Assembly (NCBI RefSeq): GCF_964642095.1
Contig: NZ_OZ209244.1
Location: 2,666,001 to 2,730,000 of the forward strand
Reading direction: 5' to 3'
Length of the DNA: 64,000 nt
Origin: Fretibacterium fastidiosum
GTDB taxonomy: Bacteria > Synergistota > Synergistia > Synergistales > Aminobacteriaceae
The first letter of the stretch is position 1. The number at the start of each line of letters is the position of its first letter. Below are positions 57,474 through 64,000 of this stretch, piece after piece. The notes beneath the pieces were generated by a model. That model was not told the DNA's origin and made no database searches. It worked only from the letters and a program-made list of their open reading frames with translations. The position numbers were made by a program, and so were the translations under genes.

Positions 57474-60400
57474 CTAGCGAATGAAGTCCAGCAGGCTGGG
57501 CTGGATCAGCTGAGCGATGACGGCGAGGTTCGACTGATAGACGTAGTTGGCCATCATGAGCTGCGTTGCGATCTCCGCCGGGTCCACCGTCGCAAGTTCG
57601 TCGTGGGTCTCCGTCAGCAACGTGTTCTCCGTCGTCAGGCGGTCCATGTTGGCCTTGTAGCGGTTCTGCATGGCGCCGTTGGAGGAGAGCACGCTCAGGA
57701 CGTTGTCGATGAAGGCGTCGATGCGCGGCAGCATGACCTCGCTCAGGCCGGTCCGGTTCCCGGCCCGCACCGCCGCGGTGACGTCGCCGAACATCTCGTA
57801 GCCGTTCTGCTTCCTCTCGTTGGCGCCGCTGCGGTTCGTCGTGTTCTGCACGAAGATCCCCTGGGGTTTGCGCGTGTTGGCAGGATCGTCCAGCTTATAC
57901 CCGCCCCGATAACAGGTCTTGACCTCGCTGGCGGTCCCGCCGAAGAACTCTGCCGTCCGATCTCCCGCCGTCGTCATCGGAGTGCCGTCCGCCTTCACCT
58001 TCGTGACCTCGGCCCTGATCGAGTAGCCCCGCGGGGACCACAGCACGAGACGGCCCTCGTCGTTCAGCTCCGCCTTGACGTCGTAGTCCTGCATGCGGGC
58101 GTTGATGGTCGCCACCAGGTCCTTCGCGTCCATCTTTCCGTTCCCGTTCACGTCGCGCATCGCCGTCATGTCGATGGTGTGCGTGTATCCGGCCACGGTG
58201 ATCGAGAAGACGCTTCCTTCGGTCTCCCCCACCGACCACTCCATGCCGCTGACGTCCTTTTCGCCCTGGATACCCGTGCTGAGGCCGAGGTGTTTTTTCG
58301 CGATCGTCCCCTTGACGTCGACGACGTTGACCGCCGAGCCGTCCTTTGCCGCGATGGAGAGGATGGGGTAGTCGCCGCTCTGCCGCCCCTCCTGCCCCAG
58401 GTGAGCGTCGAAGTAGTTGACGTAGAGCCAGTCCTTTGCCTGGGAGCGCAGGCGGTCCATGACGTCCTTCACCGTGTCGTTCTCCGAGACGTCGATGGTC
58501 ACGCTGCGCCCCAGGCTCTCAAAGCGCAGGACGCCGGACGCCCCGAACTTCTGTCCGTCCTTCATCGGGGCCTCGGTCCGCTTCAGGTTGGCCGAGACGC
58601 CGCCGTGGATGCCGAGCTGGGCCGCGATGCCCCCCGCGTAGTCCGACCATTCGGGGTCGGAGAAGGGCAGGTCCACCACCGAGAAGGGCTCACCCGACAG
58701 GAAGTGGATGGAGGCGGAGTGCGGAATCTCCGCGCCGTTTTTGTCCACCGGCACGGTGAGCCCCATGACGTTCGCCCCCTCCTGAGCGTTCACCTGGTTC
58801 ACGATCTCCCGCATCACCTTCACCCGATCGACCTCGCCGGTGGCGGGGTCCACGACGGCCTTCTTCGTGATGTTGACGTCGTAGGTCTTTCCGCAGTTCA
58901 TCTGGACGCGCACCTTCACCCCCAACTCGTCGTCCACGCAGGGGGCCTCGGGAAAGACAATGCTCTTCACTCCCATGTCGGGGGTCGTGCGGAGCGACGT
59001 GGACAGGCCCATCTCGTCGGCGTAGTGTTGGTCGTTCATGTCCAGGAACAGGACCTGCTCGCCCTTCAGCCCGCGGATGACAAGGCGCTGCGTGGCCTTC
59101 TCTCCATTGTAGCTGGTGCCAAGCCCCGACTCCGTCCCGTCCTCGCTGCGGCCGTCCTTGTTGTACACGTCCACCGTCACGTCAAGCCAACCCGCGCCGG
59201 CGTTTCGGATGCGGGCGGCCAGGTCGTCCATCGTGTACTCTCCGGGGTTCAGGGTGATGTCCGCCGTGTGCCCGCCGCTCATCACGCGCCAGTGCAGCGG
59301 CTTACCCTGATAGGGATTTGTCTTGGGGTCATAAGGCTTCGTGGGGTCTTTCAGCTGCCCCACCTTCAAGGTTCTGCCGTTCTCGAACTCCACGCTCTTC
59401 AGGGCCGTCTCCATCCCCAGGACGTCGAACACGTCCATGTGGCTGTGATCGACGGGGCGCGTCTGCGGCTTGGAGGCGATGACCCCCCGCTGCTCCCCCG
59501 TCTCGGCGTCCTCGGCGAAGGTGAAGTCGAAGAGTGCCAGCGCCCCTCCGGACCCCGTGATGGTGAGGGAGGGGTAGTGCAGGGACTCCGCCGCGGCGTT
59601 CGTGGACAGGCTGTCCGCGGGCAGCTCGCCGACGCGCTTCGCCACGGCCACCAGCTGGTCCGCGTCGGCGGAGGTTCGGGAGTAGACGCCCTCGATGGCG
59701 TTGAGCTTCTCCGCGACATCCGTCAGGGTGTCGCCCTCGTTGACGTAGACCGTCACCGACAGCTTGTCCCCCACCTTGACGGAGAGGGAGCTGGTGGAGC
59801 TCTTCACGGGCCCCGCCTCGCCGAACAGCTGCTGGACGCCTCCCGCAGCGCCGTGGTCCTTCACCGTCACCTGACCGCGGGAGGACTGGAGCACCAGGCG
59901 TCCCGCGACGACGGAGGCCACGGGCACGTCGCCGGCGTCCACCGGGATCTTCTTGTTGATCTCCGCCACCAGGTCCGAGATGGAGCGCATTCCGGCAAAC
60001 TCGAAGTCGTAGTCCTTGCCGTCCACGTTGACGGTGATGCCCTTGCCCAGCGAGTCGTCGCGCCAGCCCAGGACGCTGGCCTTCCCCATGAGGCCGCTGT
60101 ACTTCGCGGCCTCGCTCCGGCGCGCCGCGCCGAAGAGCTGCTCCGCCGCCGTGCCGTCCACGCGGATGGATTTACCGTCCGCGGAGGTCAGCACCAGCTT
60201 CCCGTTCCTGCTGGAGGCCGTGACGCCGGCGGGGAGAACGCCTGCCGTATTCAGTTCATCAAGCAGAGCCTTCACGTTTGCGGGGTCCGCCGCAAACGTG
60301 TAGGTCTTTTTCTCCTGGGTCCCGTCCTTCGCGGTCGTGACGACGGTCAGGGCTTTATCCTTCAGCCCGGACAGGGAGATGTCCGCCGTGCCGCCCAGCA

Positions 60401-61433
60401 GGGAGGCGTTCCAGTTCGGGGTTTCTACCTTCAGATTCCCTCCGGCCGTCGTCCCGGTCTTCTTGAACTGAATGCCGGCGATGGACTGTGGCATGGGCGT
60501 GTAGTCCGTGGTGGGCCAGCCGGTGATGCCCACCTTTTCGCCCGTGTGGCTCTTGATGACCATCTGCTGGCGGCCCGATGCCAGGTCCTTCTCCACCGAC
60601 GCCCGGACCAGCATGTCCGCCCCCTGCTCCTCCAGGGAGCGGTTGACGAGCGCCGCCAGGTCGTCCAGGCTGATGCCCGACACCTCGCCGGGGTCGCGGA
60701 ACTGGTTGTAGTCCGTCGGCTTCGTCTTCCCCGTCGCCACCTCGTCGATCCAGCGCTCCGGGATGAAGACGGAGATCGTCCGGTTCCCGACGGTGATCTG
60801 GACCTTTTCCTCGCGCCCCTTCCACTGCCAGTCCAGCGGCACGTAGTGGCTGCATACGAAGTAGGCCTTCTCTTTGTTCGGAAGCACCTCGCTGCCCGTG
60901 AAGGAGACGTCCCCCGTCAGGACGTTCGAGAGCGCGTACTTGATGCGCTCGTCCGTGCCGCGGTAGGTCAGGGTGCCGTCCGCGTTGAGCACGAAGGGGG
61001 CCTCCCCCGTGCTCGTGCCGCCGAAAAGGTACTGCCCTGCGACCTTGGTGTTCAGGGCGTCCAGGATGGTCTGCCGGTTGGCCTCGATCTGCTTTGCGAT
61101 GATCTCGCGATCGCTCTTGCTCAGCGCGGCGTCTCCCGCCTGGATCACCAGGGTCCGGATGGCCTTCGCCGCGTTCAGGACCTGATCCAGCACGCCCTCC
61201 GCGTGCTTCAGGAGCGCCACGGCGTTCTCGCCGTTCTCCTTGTAGTCCTCGTTGGCCCCGATGGCGGATTGCAGCTCAAGCGCACGGGAGATGGCCGAGG
61301 GGTTCTCGGACAGGTTGGAGTACTTCTTCAGGGTCGCCAGCTGCTTTTGGAGGTTCTGAATGTTCCTGTAGTTGCCCTGCAGCGAACTCAAAAGAGTTTT
61401 GTAGGAGCCCACGCTCGTCGCTCGGCTGTACAT
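57474..61433 (-). CDS. flgL: Flagellar hook-filament junction protein FlgL, greatly enlarged
   Basis: 1319 residues against the usual 300-450. Conserved ends: N-terminal D0/D1 helix (SYKTLLSSLQGNYRNIQNLQ...NLSENPSAISRALELQS...QIEANRQTILDALNTKVAGQYLFGGT) and C-terminal helix (TETHDELATVDPAEIATQLMMANYVYQSNL...PSLLDFIR). The central about 1000 residues form many beta-rich, flagellin_IN-like units (ITVNVDGKDYDFEFAG, KLSVTVYVNEGDTLTDVAEKL, SVTIDVSENDTVKDVMDRL) presumably exposed on the filament. An EF-hand-like loop DVNGNGKMDAKDL lies near residue 1092. It is 26 bp from flgK, and is followed by fliW. Confidence 0.93.
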   Translation of the reverse strand: MYSRATSVGSYKTLLSSLQGNYRNIQNLQKQLATLKKYSNLSENPSAISRALELQSAIGANEDYKENGENAVALLKHAEGVLDQVLNAAKAIRTLVIQAGDAALSKSDREIIAKQIEANRQTILDALNTKVAGQYLFGGTSTGEAPFVLNADGTLTYRGTDERIKYALSNVLTGDVSFTGSEVLPNKEKAYFVCSHYVPLDWQWKGREEKVQITVGNRTISVFIPERWIDEVATGKTKPTDYNQFRDPGEVSGISLDDLAALVNRSLEEQGADMLVRASVEKDLASGRQQMVIKSHTGEKVGITGWPTTDYTPMPQSIAGIQFKKTGTTAGGNLKVETPNWNASLLGGTADISLSGLKDKALTVVTTAKDGTQEKKTYTFAADPANVKALLDELNTAGVLPAGVTASSRNGKLVLTSADGKSIRVDGTAAEQLFGAARRSEAAKYSGLMGKASVLGWRDDSLGKGITVNVDGKDYDFEFAGMRSISDLVAEINKKIPVDAGDVPVASVVAGRLVLQSSRGQVTVKDHGAAGGVQQLFGEAGPVKSSTSSLSVKVGDKLSVTVYVNEGDTLTDVAEKLNAIEGVYSRTSADADQLVAVAKRVGELPADSLSTNAAAESLHYPSLTITGSGGALALFDFTFAEDAETGEQRGVIASKPQTRPVDHSHMDVFDVLGMETALKSVEFENGRTLKVGQLKDPTKPYDPKTNPYQGKPLHWRVMSGGHTADITLNPGEYTMDDLAARIRNAGAGWLDVTVDVYNKDGRSEDGTESGLGTSYNGEKATQRLVIRGLKGEQVLFLDMNDQHYADEMGLSTSLRTTPDMGVKSIVFPEAPCVDDELGVKVRVQMNCGKTYDVNITKKAVVDPATGEVDRVKVMREIVNQVNAQEGANVMGLTVPVDKNGAEIPHSASIHFLSGEPFSVVDLPFSDPEWSDYAGGIAAQLGIHGGVSANLKRTEAPMKDGQKFGASGVLRFESLGRSVTIDVSENDTVKDVMDRLRSQAKDWLYVNYFDAHLGQEGRQSGDYPILSIAAKDGSAVNVVDVKGTIAKKHLGLSTGIQGEKDVSGMEWSVGETEGSVFSITVAGYTHTIDMTAMRDVNGNGKMDAKDLVATINARMQDYDVKAELNDEGRLVLWSPRGYSIRAEVTKVKADGTPMTTAGDRTAEFFGGTASEVKTCYRGGYKLDDPANTRKPQGIFVQNTTNRSGANERKQNGYEMFGDVTAAVRAGNRTGLSEVMLPRIDAFIDNVLSVLSSNGAMQNRYKANMDRLTTENTLLTETHDELATVDPAEIATQLMMANYVYQSNLAVIAQLIQPSLLDFIR

Positions 61434-61459
61434 GTCCTTACCTCACCTCTCCTGAACGG

Positions 61460-64000
61460 TTAGCGGCCCACCAGGCCGAAACCGTTGATGATCGCGTTCA
61501 ACATCTCGTCCACGGTGGTCACGTAGCGCGACATGGCGCCGAAACAGCGGTTGAGGGTGATCATGTCCATCAGCTCCTCGTCCAGGTTCACGCCGGACAC
61601 CGCCTCGCGCTGCAGGCCGATCTGTTCGGCCAGGCTGTCCTGCGCGGTGCTCATCAGCTGCGCGTGCGCCGCCTTGGAGCCGACCTGGGAGAGCATCGCG
61701 TCGTAGACGCCCCTGATGGTCATCGTGCCGCCCTTGAGGACCCGCGCGGAGGCCAGGTTCGCCATGCGCAGGGCGTTGCTCCCGTCACCCGACCCGCCGC
61801 TCACTCCGCTCACGGCGACCCCCGCAGCGTTCTTCCGGCCCATCGCCGCCCCGATCAGGGCGTTGTCCGCCACCACGGCATCGTTGACGGAAAGGTTCGA
61901 GGCCGCCCTGGTCCGCGTGCCGAGGGGTTTGAAGAAGGCGACCCCCGTCGTCGTGATGTCGCCACCGATGCCGTACCCGGAATACTGATAGGCGTTGACG
62001 TGGTTCACCAGCCCCCAGGTCAGGTCGTTCAGCTGCCCCTGGAGGTTGGGGATGATCCCGTCCCTGGCCTCCTCGAGGGCCTTGATCGTGCCGCTCCGGA
62101 CGTGGTGGCGCACGGTGATGGCCGTGCTGCCGGCGTGCTTCAGGTTGAACCACATGCCCTCCTCCACCTGGGCGAGCTTTGACGCGCTGTAGTCGCTGCT
62201 CCCTCCCGACGCGGGGATGCGCCTCGCCTCCTTGAACCGGTTGTCCGAGGAGAGGTAGCGCACGCCGTTGAAGGTGAAGGAGGCGTCCTCCGCCACCGTG
62301 CTGATGGCCGCGACCTCGCGGTAGACGGGCGTTTTGTCCGTGGCGCTGACCGTACCGATCTGTTCGAGGCGCATCAGCCCCAGGCGCCGCAGGACCTGAT
62401 CGTTTCCGTCCGCCCCCCCCATCAGCGTGATGCGCTGCGCCTCGCCCGGCACGTCCGAGGCGATCGTCAGGTACCAGGACTGGTCCGAGTCCTGCTTCAG
62501 CGAAGCGTGCACCCACTCCTCCGGCGCGGTGATCCCCAGCTCCGCCTGATACTTCTCGTTGATCTTGTTGCGGATCGTGGTGAGCGTGTCCGTCTCCTCC
62601 ACGTCGATGGTAACCACCGACGCCTTGTTGACGATGCCCATGCGCTTCGCCAGGCTGCCCTCCACGTCGCTGATGGAGATCAGGCGGTGGTCCTTCGACT
62701 CGACGTAGAACTGCGTGGCCGTGCCCGTAGTCGGCCCCGACACGGCGGTGAGCCCGGATATCCCGCCGCTGGGCAGCGCCTGGTTCATGAAACCCGTCAG
62801 CTCCGCGACGGTCAGTGCGCCCGAGGCGCTGACGACGGGATAGGGCGAGGGCGTCGGCCGGGTCGTATCCGCTCCGGACGCGAACACGTCGCTCGTCAGC
62901 TCCCACCTCTTGGAGGAATCGTTCCAGGATGCGGTGACGTCCACCTGATTGTCCGCCACGCCGATGCGGAACGTGTGCCGATCCCCCGCCTTGCCGGGGC
63001 CGATGATCTCCCCCTCCTTCAAGCCCTCGGCGGCGTTGGCCCGGAAGATGCCCGACGTGACGCGCGTGCCCTGGGTCCCCACCTGGATGCGGAAGGAGCC
63101 CTTGATGCCGAGGGCCTCCGTGGGGGACATGGGGCGACTCCGCATCCGGGTGTTGCCCTTCTTCACCACCTGGACCGGCGAGAGCATCCCCAGCGTCCCT
63201 CCCACGTCCCGGACCTCCAGCGAACGGGTCCAGCCGTCCGCGTCGTTGCCCGCCTCGATGCGGAGGGAGGTGGGCGGTGTGACGCCGTCCGGCAGCAGCG
63301 AAACCTTCAGTCCGGAAGCCGAGAGGTCGGGACTCGCTGCGATCGCACTGCTCAAAAAGTCGCCCAGCTCTTTAACGGTCAGCTCCGCGTCGCCCGAATC
63401 ACCGTCCGTGCCCAATGGGTTCCCGTCGGAGTCCTTCGCCTTCAGGGTCCATTTCGAGTTTGCCGCATCCCAGGCGATGTCAACGGTGAAGCTGGTGGGC
63501 GTCCCGTCCACCTTCGTCGTTCGGATGGTGATGCTCCGCGTCCTCGCCTTGTCCGATGCGTCGCTCAGCATGACGCCGTCCTTAAACCTGGAGGTGGTCA
63601 CGGCCCGCGTGTCGAGGCAGAGGGGGTCGCCGCCGCCCAGGGCCCACTCCTTGCCGTTCGCGAGGCGGTCGACGGTGAGCTGATGCACCCCCTCCGGCCC
63701 CGTGGCCAGGACGTCGGCGACGTAGCAGTTCTCCACGATGTCGAACTCGTTCTCCGCCACCTGGACGTCGTAGTAGACCTGACCGTCCCACTGGAAGGCG
63801 TGAGCCCTCAGCTCGCGGACGTGGTCGCCCTGGATGAGGGCGCGCCCGTTCAGCGTCAGGAAGAACTCGCCGTTCACGTCGCCGTACCGCAGGGGCTCCT
63901 GAGGGGTGACGTCCAGCATCTCGGACAACTTGTCGAGGAGCAGGTCCCGCTGGTCCCTCAGGTCGTTGGCGTTCTGGTCCAGCGCCTCGGCCTTGTATAT
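61460..64000 (-). CDS. flgK: Flagellar hook-associated protein FlgK, 5' end outside window
   Basis: At least 846 residues; the frame is open to the window edge and begins within the FlgK hallmark DQNANDLRDQRDLLLDKLSEMLDV, so perhaps 150-200 residues are missing. The C-terminal end (ISG-like GVNLDEELMDMITLNRCFGAMSRYVTTVDEMLNAIINGFGLVGR) is typical. As in FlgL, the central part is large and beta-rich, with FlgK/flagellin_IN-type segments (TIDVEETDTLTTIRNKINEKY) and an acidic loop DGDSGDAELTVKELGD. First visible gene of flgK-flgL-fliW-csrA. Confidence 0.94.
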   Translation of the reverse strand: MYKAEALDQNANDLRDQRDLLLDKLSEMLDVTPQEPLRYGDVNGEFFLTLNGRALIQGDHVRELRAHAFQWDGQVYYDVQVAENEFDIVENCYVADVLATGPEGVHQLTVDRLANGKEWALGGGDPLCLDTRAVTTSRFKDGVMLSDASDKARTRSITIRTTKVDGTPTSFTVDIAWDAANSKWTLKAKDSDGNPLGTDGDSGDAELTVKELGDFLSSAIAASPDLSASGLKVSLLPDGVTPPTSLRIEAGNDADGWTRSLEVRDVGGTLGMLSPVQVVKKGNTRMRSRPMSPTEALGIKGSFRIQVGTQGTRVTSGIFRANAAEGLKEGEIIGPGKAGDRHTFRIGVADNQVDVTASWNDSSKRWELTSDVFASGADTTRPTPSPYPVVSASGALTVAELTGFMNQALPSGGISGLTAVSGPTTGTATQFYVESKDHRLISISDVEGSLAKRMGIVNKASVVTIDVEETDTLTTIRNKINEKYQAELGITAPEEWVHASLKQDSDQSWYLTIASDVPGEAQRITLMGGADGNDQVLRRLGLMRLEQIGTVSATDKTPVYREVAAISTVAEDASFTFNGVRYLSSDNRFKEARRIPASGGSSDYSASKLAQVEEGMWFNLKHAGSTAITVRHHVRSGTIKALEEARDGIIPNLQGQLNDLTWGLVNHVNAYQYSGYGIGGDITTTGVAFFKPLGTRTRAASNLSVNDAVVADNALIGAAMGRKNAAGVAVSGVSGGSGDGSNALRMANLASARVLKGGTMTIRGVYDAMLSQVGSKAAHAQLMSTAQDSLAEQIGLQREAVSGVNLDEELMDMITLNRCFGAMSRYVTTVDEMLNAIINGFGLVGR

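Noticed and set aside
57603..61463. Long plus-strand open frame antisense to flgL
   Set aside because: Composition typical of an antisense shadow; no motif or Shine-Dalgarno.

Overview
The window is a GC-rich bacterial chromosome segment that best fits the phylum Synergistota (Synergistetes). The strongest single clue is the surface protein at 24862-27570, whose C-terminus (SGGGC, a short hydrophobic stretch, then RRK-like KRK) matches the Synergist-CTERM sorting signal. Supporting traits are a class III glutamine synthetase, a Prp-type protease paired with a precursor form of ribosomal protein L27, a threonine-degrading operon and a flagellar flgK-flgL-fliW-csrA cluster. No species call is possible from sequence alone. 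Most genes are core genes on the minus strand.

Left part (1-21350): a PAS/dynamin-like GTPase (cut by the window edge) with a membrane-anchored coiled-coil partner; a cold-shock protein; rpoB-rpoC with a clear promoter and an upstream tRNA-Leu(CAG); gap; glnN with a palindromic site in its leader; a lipoprotein with thrombospondin-type-3-like calcium repeats; and a birA-bioY biotin operon with a BirA-type operator.

Accessory region (about 21390-30700): four Rpn-family (PD-(D/E)XK 'recombination-promoting nuclease/putative transposase') genes lie in a dense field of palindromic, modular interspersed repeats, together with the Synergist-CTERM surface protein. Four repeat copies in the whole window (4587-4940, 21391-21551, 27689-28019, 44760-44925) are bounded by 18-bp terminal inverted repeats and look like non-autonomous mobile elements.

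Middle (30700-44760): a cobalamin riboswitch precedes an NDP-forming acyl-CoA synthetase. Then come dut-pnp, uvrC with a membrane SH3b protein, an RNase P RNA gene (rnpB) followed by a Ski2-like helicase, and the rny-ymdB pair. RNA processing genes (pnp, rnpB, helicase, rny) are therefore clustered.

Right part (44760-64000): the conserved rplU-prp-rpmA and obgE-nadD-LCP-rsfS sets; a tdh-kbl-transporter operon for threonine catabolism; a small AT-richer, plasmid-like island (53920-56480) abutting the csrA stop codon; and flgK-flgL-fliW-csrA, in which FlgL is about three times its usual size. flgK is cut by the right edge.
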